In this document: positions 23,764-33,944 of the stretch, piece after piece
How the letters are laid out: each line of letters starts with the position of its first letter
Position numbering within the stretch: position 1 is the first letter of the stretch
Source: Spinellus fusiger
Taxonomy: Eukaryota; Mucoromycota; Mucoromycetes; Mucorales; Phycomycetaceae
DNA length: 64,000 nt
Assembly (NCBI GenBank): GCA_025094145.1
Contig: JALLLS010000042.1
Span: 186,001-250,000, forward strand
Direction: 5' to 3'
Program-made: the position numbers and the translations under genes
The notes under the pieces: model-generated
The model's database searches: none
What the model saw: only the letters and a program-made list of their open reading frames with translations
What the model was told of the DNA's origin: nothing

Positions 23764-24870
23764 CCATTCTTCTCTACATATTTAAAACGGAGCTTTATTA
23801 TAGCTATTGATTGTTTGATTTTTAGAATGACTAGTGAAACCATAAAGGTCACTTATGAGTACTTGATGGCAAGTATCATTTATTCTAATCAACCACTGAT
23901 ATATTTTTTGAAAAACTTCACTGTTATTTCTTGCTTCAGCTTCAAAAATAGGCTTCTTAACAGTCAAGCGCGTGTTGTCTTTCAAAGGGTGGTTAAGCTA
24001 CAATCTCAGTGGACTAAAATGTTTAAGTTTATCAGCTAGTGGTGGAAGAACTATGTAAAAAAGTATGACTCATTAGAAAGTTGTTCATAGTATTCAATAA
24101 TTGATTTCATTCAAAATCAAAAAATAATTTTAAATAAATGATAGTGTAAATCTGTCGTTATTTTATTAGCCTGTGCATTTTTATTACTATTGTTCGAATA
24201 GCAAAGATAGAGGGTGTGTCTGCTATGAATAAAAATATCTTCTTTATACTTGTGATTGTCTTTGAAGAACATCTATTCTCTTGAAAAACAATATCATATT
24301 AATTAAATAAAAATATATTTTATAATAATATTAGATATAATATATAAGTATGTTAATCTAAATAAATAATAAATATTATTTTATTTTATTCATTGTAAAC
24401 AAAGATGTATTTCATAAACAGGGGAAAATACCAATAAGCAATTATATACTATATATTCTTCTCTACTCTTTGGAATAGGAGCAATTGCAAAATACTATGC
24501 TTTTTATTCTATATATTTAAATATCAATTCTATAATAAAAAGTCCTATAAATAATTCTATCTATCAAAACACATACTCTATTTTTAATATTAAGAAACAG
24601 ATGACATATACTGTGATTGTCCATCTTCCCCAAAAATCAAAATTTATTCGTAGTGTAGTTTAGGGAGAAATGAGATATGTATGTGACATGTAATGCCTTG
24701 GAGAGCTGGCTACTAACACGACTTTCTGTGCACAGGGAAAAAGGTGAGAATGTCCTGAAGAGTGCGAAACTTATAATAACTGTGGTATGGCAGAGGGAAG
24801 TACCCGTGGGTTGAATTGGTAAATCAGGATCAGTGACGGTGGAAAACAATACTATTTATTATTATTATAG
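23764..24870. other. AT-rich region, no gene recognised
   Basis: Very AT-rich (especially 24280-24580). The short opposed open frames at 23782-24039 carry no known motif. Confidence 0.5.
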
Positions 24871-25020
24871 TGTTCAAAAAATCAGAAACAAAAGGTGTGT
24901 TTGTAATATAAGAAATATATTTCGCAAAGCTTTCTTCTATCTAATAGATTGATAGCTTATATACCTTTTCTATCTGCTACATTAGTCTATATAAAATTAC
25001 AAAAGCAATCTCTTCCAAAA
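24871..25020 (+). repeat. LTR-like repeat (TGTTCAAAAAATC family)
   Basis: Starts TGTTCAAAAAATCAGAAACA and continues aaaggtgtgtttg...atatatttcgcaaagctttc. It matches the inverted copy in 22820-23169 and, more weakly, 39935-40070. It shows the uninterrupted version of the site where the nested LTR inserted. The 3' border is not sharply defined. Confidence 0.65.
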
Positions 25021-25424
25021 ACATAGGAAGGATTTCTAGCATATTAATATGCCAGGGATTAAATACTTCCATATTTGTAATAATAGAAAACAGGGAGAAA
25101 TCAACAAAGAAGACAAATACACAAAGAAAGTAAGATAAAAAGATAGAGTCAACTACTCGAGTTTTGAAGGCCTATTTTGCTTTTTTATTCCTAATGTCGC
25201 TCGGGTCAAGAAGGTCTTTTTTTATTTATATTTATTTATTAAAAGTAAAAGTAAAATAAAATAAAATAAAAACTACTAGTTAAATACTTGTTTGACATAT
25301 ATGATCAGTAGTATTGATGAATTTCTATTTGCCTTTATATAGTGTCATCCATACGAATAAGGACACTGTAGTCTCTCTCCTAATAACCCATCAGTGTTAA
25401 TCATTTGTATCTTCAATACATATG

Positions 25425-25840
25425 CTCACTAAGTTTTAAACAGAAGAAATCTTGTGTAAGGGACAGACAAGAGAGTACTTGGCATTGTACTTAATAAAAT
25501 AAAGATACTTAGTAGGAAGAAAGCAGATATAAAATTGCATATTTATTTTGATGATTGGAAGGGTATTTATACTTATACTAGAAAACTACAATCTAATTCT
25601 ACTTGTTTGGGATATATGGGATAGTGACTATGATAAAAAAAATGAACCTGTAAGCTAAGTTAGTCATCACACATTGTTTTTCAATGTGTTTTGGGAATAT
25701 CTGGTAAAGATACTTTAATCCAATATCAATACCAATGTCTCTTGTATCTTTAATATTCTATAAATAAATAAAATAAACAAACTATCATGTGTTCTATTTA
25801 GTTGTTATTGCTGATTAACTACATTAATCACTATTTTCCT
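25425..25840 (-). repeat. Dispersed repeat, copy with insertion
   Basis: Inverted partner of 19110-19350. Similarity runs through catatgctcactaagtttta at one end and ttttgggaatatctggtaaa at the other, with a 221-bp block between that is absent from the partner. Confidence 0.7.
25453..25673. mobile_element. Probable solo LTR inserted in the dispersed repeat
   Basis: 221 bp with TGTGTAAGGG and CATCACACA at its ends (TGTGT/ACACA), found only in this copy of the repeat. The target duplication is not clean (possibly TTGT). Confidence 0.6.
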
Positions 25841-27345
25841 CTCTTGCTTTGGTACTGTATTGGTGTTTTTGATACACTTTATTATTATTGTTTTTCTGGC
25901 AATATCTGTGCCAATTCTAAAAGAGGATTATTTGTTATTAAGACATACATCAGACTTTGAAGCACAGTAACAATAAAAATCTTGCAAGTCACTAATAAAC
26001 ATATTATTACCAGTGTTAGACAGTCTACTTGTAGCTGCCCCATTCTCCAGAATCCCTTTCTTAAGTCTACTTTTATGATTATCCGTCAAATGGTTAAGAT
26101 TAAATAGAGATCAGAAACTATGCTAAAAATAAAATAAAAATGTATGCCATTGATGATTCTTTATTTTCACCAAAAAAAAAAGTATAGGATAAATCGTATG
26201 CCAGTGATTCCAAAGACTGTCCCAATCATTACTGGAAGAAGTGTGAAATAAAGGCACATATAGCTTTACTAAACATTTGATAGTCCGATATTTGCGTTAT
26301 TTTTAAAATTGTAACCTTCACAGAAATTGTATGACATTTGCAACCATAATAAACACTTTTACATCTGCATTCTAAAGGTACTCATTAAGTAGTCAAGCTT
26401 ACATATCATATCTGACACTTTATTTTTGAATCATCTGAAGTAGGGCCATCTTAATGACACTCTAGAAAGACACAGTCATCGGCTGCATTGTAATGGCTTT
26501 AAAGAAACTTACCCGACAGCATCATCGTACGCTTCAACTGGGCAACTCATCTTATAACAACAGATAGGGATTACAAAAACAGCAGTATTTTCATCAAAGA
26601 GTCTAGTTTTCATATTCATTTGAAATTGCAGTCTATTTTGGTCTGTAAGAGAGACTGGAGCTGGAACTGTTGAACCCAAGAGAAGGGCTTAGACTACAAC
26701 TATTTTGTCATGGACAGCGCTGTTCTACACATCTCATATTAGACTGAGAAGCTCATTGCAAGTTGTGTGTATCTTTCCTACTCTTCATAGCTTCATCTTA
26801 TAAAACAGTCCTGGTCTGTGGTTAAAAGGAATATGAAAAGAAGATGACTATGAAAAGAACTGTTGCCTTGCACCAAGATCTACTTGGACCTTCAATAGCT
26901 CTGTCTTTATTCAAAACCACACACCCGTTTAACTTGTTTAAATAAAAGATGACTGTATAAGCTCTAGATGTGTGCAGTCAGAAATTAAAAATAATAATTA
27001 TGCAATCTTTATTATTTTATGTGTGCAAAGCAATTTCAGGTTGTGTACAGTCTATACATCTCATTTGTGCAGTTTGTATTTTTATGCGTGCAAATATTTT
27101 TTATATGGGTGTTATCTATTTCCAGAAATGGTGTACAGTCTCCTTCCGACAAGCCAATGATGCCAAGGTATTATAGTATTCCAAACAATAGAGAGCGATG
27201 AGATGGATAATTTTGTAACTTGTGTATAGAATAAAAAATAAAATAGAAATGAAAATATACAAATGATGGAGTGTGCTTATGGGTGGGAGGGAGTGACATG
27301 TGTCCTATCAATAACACTACAGAGAGAGAATGGTACAAGAGAGGT
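25841..27345. other. No recognisable gene
   Basis: AT-rich sequence. The stretch 26440-26830 has more balanced composition and could be an eroded element, but I recognise no domain. 26960-27200 gives overlapping short frames in all three phases, typical of non-coding sequence. Confidence 0.45.
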
Positions 27346-27843
27346 CTAAAGAACATGAGCAGACATTGGCACAAGGTATTCATTATGATAAATGTCCTCC
27401 ATGCTATCCTCAACATGTATCTTTGAGCGGATGTGGTTGGTGGAGAGGTCAGTGAAGAAGCGTGGGCCTGTACAGACAGTAGTATCTACTTTTAACTTGG
27501 GGCGTTGTTTTCTACCGAGGAATCCATGGCAATCTGCATTCTCCACATTATCATTGCTGCTGCTATCATTGCTGTTGCTGCTGGACGCACTTTCTTCCGA
27601 ATCAATGTAACTCTCCGGAATAGCCAGAGAGAGTTTTGGCTTTTGAACGGGGCGTGGAGAAGTAGGCATCAATACCGATGGGTTGAGTTTATAGAGAACA
27701 GGAAACGAGAATATGCCGCCACGATCATACTCTTCTGCTGAATAAGTAAGAATAATCTCTTGATGTGTATTAAACTGTACGGTCTTTTTCTCCTTTTGTT
27801 TTCTGCTCTCTACATTGCATGCCTTTTCCTCAATAACCTCCAT
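27346..27843 (-). CDS. Small fungal protein with EYDR and RVxF-like motifs
   Basis: 165 residues from ATG 27843 to the stop at 27346. The function is not known to me. N-terminal KKTVQF fits the RVxF-type docking motif for protein phosphatase 1, and it is followed by a conserved-looking EIILTYSAEEYDRGGI segment (about 28-43). A Ser/Asn low-complexity stretch (about 84-98) separates it from a C-terminal segment rich in charged and aromatic residues. Upstream (27860-28063) is a very AT-rich segment with a possible donor after CCTATTAAG and acceptor ATATTAG, so the transcript probably has a 5' intron. Any coding exon before it does not join in frame by my reading, so I place the start at MEVIEEK. 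PP1 binding is inference only. Confidence 0.65.
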   Translation of the reverse strand: MEVIEEKACNVESRKQKEKKTVQFNTHQEIILTYSAEEYDRGGIFSFPVLYKLNPSVLMPTSPRPVQKPKLSLAIPESYIDSEESASSSNSNDSSSNDNVENADCHGFLGRKQRPKLKVDTTVCTGPRFFTDLSTNHIRSKIHVEDSMEDIYHNEYLVPMSAHVL

Positions 27844-28209
27844 TGTGCATTGATTGGCTAATATCAAAAAGAATGGAATAAAGAAAAAAATACAGAATGA
27901 AATACAGAATGAAATAAAGAATAAAGACACCAAGAAAAAAAAGAGAAAAAAAATTAACAAAAATAACAAAAGCAATAGAAAAACAAAAAAAAAACAAAAA
28001 AAAAAGAATAAGAAATAAGAAATAGAGAAAATTAAAATAAATCACTCTCTGTACTACCTTAATAGGTGACACATCAACTCCACATTTATAAATAGAAATC
28101 TAAAATCAGAGAGAAGACTATAAATACAGTGTGTGACCACTCTCTTCCTCCTTCCTTCTACAGAAATAGATCCACACTCCACTCTAAACTAAGTAGTTGT
28201 GACTGGTAT

Positions 28210-28941
28210 TTACAGAGAGGCATCAAAGAGATCCTCCACTTGACTCTCTTTATAGTCACTGTCTGTCATAATAAGTCCAAGAGAAGTCTTTAGGCGTGCC
28301 TCGTCTTCAGAAGAAAGGACAATGTTGGTGCAATGTCTTGCAACCACACACTTTAGACTGGGAACATGTTTCTCGAGATAAAACAGTCCCTCTTCACTAA
28401 GAATAGGACAGTCATCAATCCATAGACGTTGAATAGAAGTAGGACGAAGAAAGTGAAAGGCCTCGTTGGTAATAAGGGTTGAGCTGAGTTTGAGATCGAC
28501 AAGAGGCCAACCACCCGCTATGACCTCCACCACCTCATTACTCACAAAATAGCCCTGTGTCATATTCACATGAGTAATAGAGGGAAGGTAGTCCATACAG
28601 GATGCCAGGTCCTCTGCCTTGAACCTACAGCTCTCAAGGTCGAGAAGTGTGAGAGGAGGACGTAGCGAGGCTATTTTCACAAGGGAAGATCCAATGTTGA
28701 ATTTATCGCGTTGGTAGACTGACTGTAAATCAATGCGCTGGAGATACCTTGCATTGGCGGGTGTGAGGTGTTTGGCAAAGGATAGGAATCCATGAAGAGA
28801 GGAGAACAGAGGCGATAAGTATAAGTACCGGGAGGCTAGACTGTGGAATAGCCTCGAGACATGACATAGACTGGCAAGGTCGTCTTGGTCGTCTTGGAGA
28901 AGATAGACAATGTGATAGAGAATGTCATAAGGAAGCTTCAT
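28210..28941 (-). CDS. F-box protein with leucine-rich-like repeats
   Basis: A single-exon gene of 243 residues. The N terminus LPYDILYHIVYLLQ followed by LASLCHVSRLFHSLASRYLY (residues 3-40) matches the F-box pattern, which binds Skp1 in SCF ubiquitin ligases. The rest has irregular Leu-rich segments (LTLLDLESCRF, LVDLKLSSTLI, IQRLWIDDCPILSEEG, LKCVVARHCTNI) with 24-28-residue spacing, like LRRs of F-box adaptors; it would recruit the substrate, which is unknown. The C terminus is acidic. The start ATG is the first in frame. It lies 366 bp upstream of the small EYDR-type gene on the same strand. Confidence 0.82.
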   Translation of the reverse strand: MKLPYDILYHIVYLLQDDQDDLASLCHVSRLFHSLASRYLYLSPLFSSLHGFLSFAKHLTPANARYLQRIDLQSVYQRDKFNIGSSLVKIASLRPPLTLLDLESCRFKAEDLASCMDYLPSITHVNMTQGYFVSNEVVEVIAGGWPLVDLKLSSTLITNEAFHFLRPTSIQRLWIDDCPILSEEGLFYLEKHVPSLKCVVARHCTNIVLSSEDEARLKTSLGLIMTDSDYKESQVEDLFDASL

Positions 28942-30968
28942 GGAGAAGTGGCTTAGTGTGAGAGAGACAAGGATAAATAAGTCCGTAAAGAGAAAGGCAG
29001 TAAAAATGTGTGTATATCATCACATGTCTATCTATGGGTGAGTTATAATAACGCTACTTTTTAAGAAATAGAATCACACACCACTTTTTTGATGACACCA
29101 TCTCTCCTATCCAAGTTGGAAGAAAAAGAAAACAAGAAAAAAGAGAAATGCTATAGTGTCTGTAGTGTCTGTAGTGTTTATTGTATCTACAACCTCTACA
29201 GTAAAAATATACATTTAATAAACAATCTCATCCATAAGTCTATAGGATACAGTAGGAGTGACAAGAGACAAGAGATGATAGTGTGTCATGCGGAGTCTTC
29301 TCAAAGACAGGTCTCTTTGGGATCTTTTTATAAGGTTTACAGTCTACTCCTCTCCAGTGGCTTCTGTCGATACTATTTTTATACTCTCAAACGTAAATCT
29401 TCTTTCTTCTTCTTTCTTGAGCTCACCTGCCATGATAGAGTGTGGATAAATGACTCGACACTCTTATGATTGGAGGGGATTGGGTTGTACGCCGTCTTCT
29501 TCAAGTCATACTCTACTTCAAATATAGGAATTAAGCATAAACAAAAACCCTGCCGTCATTTCTAAATAGTGTCTATTTATATCCATTTATTTACAGTATC
29601 AGAGCCAGGTAGTGTGTTAACCAGCTTCCAAGTCTAAAAAGAAAAGAAAAAAGTATAAAGTAAAATGACCAATATTGGGACATGAAAACAAGAGAAAGAG
29701 AAAAACAGCTTCTAATAAATATCTCTTCTACTCGCTTTGATCTCTGTTATGGAGCAAGTAAGCTATTTACCATTACTTATGATTCTAGTCCCAAGTCTAT
29801 TTACTCCAGGCAAAGAAAGTGGCAAAAATCCTATGATGAATGGAGACTGAAAAATTAGACTGAATGCCCTTTTAGTAAGGATAATGTTATTTCTACCAGG
29901 CAATGGATACACTATCTTCTGAAAATAGCATACAACAGACCAGATACACACCCAAAGATGTTTGTGATATATAAGAAAATACACAAACAATAAAATCACA
30001 CTATCTATAGGATTGGCTAGTGTCTTTGAAAAGACCTTTTAAATGGGTTATTCCAAACTATTTTATTAGCATTGACTATTGACTTTGCAATGAAACGCTA
30101 TAAAGTTGGATATAAAAGGAAGAAATAAAGCTGATATTACAACTTAGTCATTGATATTCCCCTCTGATAGATTATCCATAACCCCACAATATTTGCAGTA
30201 TAACACTGCTTAAGAAAATATTTATTATAGGACTCACACGGAATTAACTCTAGTGGTCATTGTCCATAAAACAAAACCAAACTTACTTGTGTTGAGAACA
30301 ATGTATTCATTTATTGACTAAATATCTATAATCACCTTAATTATCTTATTGTAACTGGTATTAACAGTGGTGCTTAATGATAACAGGGTATTGTTTCTAA
30401 TAATGGACTTTAGGCCCAAGGCAAATAGAGTGTGAATTATTTGACTTGTGGGTTTTATGAGTGAAGACTAGAATATAAATATTACCAGAATAGAGAGAGG
30501 AAGATTATTTGTTTTGATATTCCCCTCTTATTATTTCCCACACTGTCCATATAACTTAACGCCTAAGTACTCTTCAATATGAGCATAACTAAGCAAGGCA
30601 ATATACTATTATTAACAAAGCAAATCAATAAAAGAAATTGATAGACACTACCAAGGACTATTCTAGTGATAAAAAGGTAAGCATTGTCTTCATCTGGGCT
30701 TGAGCTCATTGTATTCCACAAAACACTCAATGTATTGTTATTAGGCAAGTAAAGACTCCTTTCAAGTCAGTCTCAGGTGGTCTTCTTCCTTCTATACTGT
30801 CAATGGTGTCTAGGGTATACTCCTGAGCATAGTTATCTATCTCCCAAGAATAAATCATTATAATGTTAGGGTATGTGTTCTATTGCTATGAGGGAATGTA
30901 CTTAGGCATTAGTTATAGTCATACTATAGTATTATCTATAATATTACAATAAACAATTTTATTCATCA
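28942..30968. other. Intergenic region, mostly unassigned
   Basis: A possible coding-like stretch on the minus strand at about 29415-29520 ends at a good donor (GGCAG|GTGAGC) but no start or downstream exon could be found. 30055-30175 is a degraded relative of the 11866-12266 hairpin. The remainder shows nothing recognisable. Confidence 0.4.
30055..30175 (+). repeat. Degraded copy of the hairpin-element arm
   Basis: ttagcattgactattgactttg aligns with the left arm of the 11866-12266 palindrome (about 11961-12090) and similarity continues into its loop (ttacaactta.tcattgata). The inverted second arm is absent. Confidence 0.6.
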
Positions 30969-31249
30969 TGTCGGATAATCACTTGCCATAAATAGAGATA
31001 TTGATCATCCCAGTCAATAGAAACACAAATTGCCTAAACGGGACTACATGGTGGAAGAAGAGTTAGTTAGCAAAGCGTATATCTATAGGATGATACTTTA
31101 GCAAGAAGAGGGCTTCCCATAGCTTTTATTAGTAGATAATATCCATTAGAAAAGTATCAAAGAAGTATGAAAGACCCATCAATAAAGATAAGACTTTGTT
31201 TACTCTTTGAACTGTCCGGATTTCCCTTTGGTTAAAGCCAAAGACGACA
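30969..31249 (+). repeat. Solo LTR-like repeat, copy B
   Basis: 281 bp, same length and about 99% identical to copy A at 15048-15328. Flanked directly by ATCA on both sides (30965-30968, 31250-31253), a 4-bp target duplication. Confidence 0.8.
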
Positions 31250-31595
31250 ATCAACACTATATTTTATTGATAATACAATTTGATAGTGATTATCCATAAA
31301 AAGAAATAAATATATGGATATCTGCAAACTTTTGATTTTAAACACAGTCTTATAAAAGGTGCATTTTTTCGGTCTCAAAAGAAAGGAGATACCATCGCTT
31401 AAAAGCCAGAAAAGTCTCTTAGTGTGTATGTAAGCAAAAATATATAGGACTCAGAAATTGCCATAAATGTAGCTTCAGATCAAAATGGATTATTATACCC
31501 GATCAAAGTATAAAAAACGTGACATAAGTATAAAGACTTCAATAAAACGATTAATTATCTGTTGGTTGTTTACTATACCATAGCTATTTATCACA

Positions 31596-32675
31596 ATGCC
31601 TAAATCTATTATTTTGGTAACTAATATGTTATAATACAAATGCTTTAATACCACACATTCTAGCACATGTACACTAAGTCACCTTTATCCAGAACCATTG
31701 CATGGGCATTGAATTACAAGAATATCAGCTATGAAACTGTTTCAATTTCTATGATAGAGCCTCGTCCTCTTCGTAGACCTCTTGACGGTGGTTATCGAAA
31801 AACACCTATTCTTCAGATTGATAATCATGTTTATTGTGACACCAAGGTCATTCTTGCAGAATTGGAAAAGAGGTATCTTTATTTACATCAATACAGAGTC
31901 TTACATACTTTTTTATAGATATCCCGAGCCTTCATTCTATCCTAAAACACGCTCTGGATGTCCTACCACTGCCTTGACTCGGATTATGGCTCAATGGATA
32001 GAGCATGCACTTGTTCTCTGTGTTGCTCAGCGAGTTTTACTGTTGGATCTTCCCAAGGCTTTCATCAAAGATAGAACTGATCTCACTGGTAATAATTTAG
32101 ACAGCAGTATGGCTCGAACCTTTGCTATTCATTCAGAGATTGAAATCAAAGCACAGTTCAACATTGCCAATGACCTCTTAAAAGAGCAGAATGGAGGAAA
32201 AGAATGGATATTGGATACAGATTTTCTTTCACTTGCAGACCTTCACCTTGCAACAGGTGTTTTATTCTGTAATCAAATCATGGGTGAGGAATGGATAGCC
32301 GATAACTTCCCTGTTCTTCAAAGTCATATGCATAAGGTCGTTGATGCTATTAATGATGAAAAGTTGAAAAATATGCCAGCTATATCTGCAGAAGAAGCCA
32401 TTGAAAGAGCCAGAAATTTCCCTGATTTTGTAGGTACTGTTGATGCTGGTCGAACATCACTCTCGGTGGGCACACTTATTTCCGTTACGCCAAAGGATAT
32501 GGGAAGAGTTCCTGTCATTGGCACACTTGTCCATATGGAAAAACAGGAAATTGTTGTGAAGCGTAAAGATGAGGAGAGCAACCTTGAGGTTTTTATTCAT
32601 TTCCCTCAGGTCGGATTCAGTATCATTCCATTTACTACAAAAATTTTAAAACTCAAAACCAGAACAACTAACTGA
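31596..32675 (+). CDS. Glutathione S-transferase family protein
   Basis: Three exons: 31596-31616 (MPKSIIL), 31664-31872 and 31919-32675, joined in frame to 328 residues. The first part has the thioredoxin-like GST N-terminal fold: HMYTKSPLSRTIAWALNYKN, then GGYRKTPILQIDNHVYCDTK, where the cis-Pro (TPIL) and the following acidic/Thr turn normally hold glutathione. An all-helical C-terminal domain follows (WIEHALVLCVAQRVL; FLSLADLHLATGVLFCNQI, with the conserved Asp of the GST helix-6 capping region). About 90 further residues (DFVGTVDAGRTSLSVGT...VFIHFPQVGF) form a beta-rich C-terminal extension seen in some fungal GST-like proteins. The 7-codon first exon was chosen because it supplies the strand before HMYTKSP and ends at a clean donor. 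The substrate is unknown. A DIRS element lies 204 bp downstream. Confidence 0.85.
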
Positions 32676-32879
32676 TAAATATGCTCGTACCATGATTTTT
32701 ATTTATATACATACTATGTATTTGTGCATAAATTCAAATATTTTGATATCAGTAAATGTTCATATACTGTTTTCACAAATTATCTGTTCACTTTTTGGAG
32801 AGATGATCTGTTCACTTTTTGGAAAGAGTGTACAGAGGTAGAATAGAACACTTCAGTCATACAACATTAGAAAGTATAC

Positions 32880-32905
32880 GATTGTATTAGGTACAACATA
32901 CAATC
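32880..32905. promoter_or_regulatory. Candidate recombinase site, left end of DIRS
   Basis: GATTGTAT and ATACAATC arms (8 bp, perfect dyad) flank a 10-bp core (taggtacaac). The same 26 bp recur at 36858-36883 in the internal complementary region. Placement fits crossover sites for the element's tyrosine recombinase. Confidence 0.55.
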
Positions 32906-33059
32906 ATTGTTGCCTCCGCTTCGGAATCCGAAGTGGTATAAGCTCTCTGAGCCGCGCTTTATTTTCACAAAAATTTAAAAAATACATTCTCTTCTACTCT
33001 AGATCTTTCTAAGCCGCTCATCATGGAGTAACTATAGGGTCGATCAAACTAATGAACAA

Positions 33060-33860
33060 CTCACAGTAAGCAACAATGCAAGTGGACCCACATTCACCCA
33101 GGAGCAAGTCAACGCTATCGTGGAGGAGGTCACACGGAAGGTCAGAACAACCCAAATCCAGGAACAAGAACAAAGAGTACAAGGGTCAGAGCTACCCAAA
33201 GAGATCTCCACCGAACTGGATATGCACACCCAGTACGACCTGCAAAGACTTTTCTGGAAATATAAGCGTACATTACACAAGTACCACAATGAAGAGTGGC
33301 TCACTCCAGAAGCCACCAATCCAAACTTTATCCACAACCTCAAGCAGTGGAGAGTGGAGGCCCTTCAAATGGTCAACTCCATTTACAAGGCCACCGAAAT
33401 CACAAGAACACAAGCAAGAGCTGCAACAGAAATCTATGAACAGCTCAAGTTCATCCAAGGGAGAGACAATCCACAAGAATACAAAGAATTACTGGCTCTG
33501 ACCATGGAAAGGACTAGGTGAATTGCAGTCTATGGACTGGGTTATGCCAAAGAACTCACCACCACGGCTCTCAGGCTTCCTAACAGTCTCAAACACATAG
33601 AGACTCCAACTACAGAAGGAAAAAAGTATGCCTTTGACCAAGACTTTGTGGAACAATTCTACAATGAGAAGTTCAAACAACGGGTCACCAGTAATTCCAG
33701 CCACCTCAACTCCACCAGAAACAAATTTCACGCCAATGGAAATTGAGGAAGAGGTAATCTGTCTTTCAACAGAGAACGATCTTTTTTATCCCAAGGAAGG
33801 AGGGGCCGAGGATTCCCTTTCCCAAAACAGGGGTCAGTCATACCCATAGCCACAATTCTC
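33060..33860 (+). pseudogene. DIRS gag-like ORF, interrupted
   Basis: A readable frame from about 33060 (QLTVSNNASGP) through EEVTRKV, LQRLFWKYKRTLHKYHNEEW and EYKELLALTMERTR, with a TGA at 33519-33521, then continuing in the same frame (IAVYGLGYAKELTTTAL) to another stop near 33745. Helical, charged and Gln-rich, as in DIRS gag proteins. No confident start codon. Confidence 0.65.
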
Positions 33861-33944
33861 CCGATCATCCAACCACGAATCCCAAAACCAGCAGTAATAC
33901 TGTCGGCACCACCAGGGGTAAAGTGTCTAGAAGAAACACCGCAA

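Noticed and set aside
26970..27201. Three overlapping plus-strand frames of 60-68 codons
   Set aside because: Open in all phases because the sequence is T/G-rich; no codon-use or motif support.
29330..29530. Coding-like stretch on the minus strand with a good splice donor
   Set aside because: No start codon or acceptor-linked exon could be found on either side; left as unassigned.
15048..31249. One 16-kb LTR retrotransposon using copies A and B as its two LTRs
   Set aside because: Nothing between them looks like gag-pol in the right order, and copy B has its own 4-bp target duplication, so they are better seen as separate solo copies.
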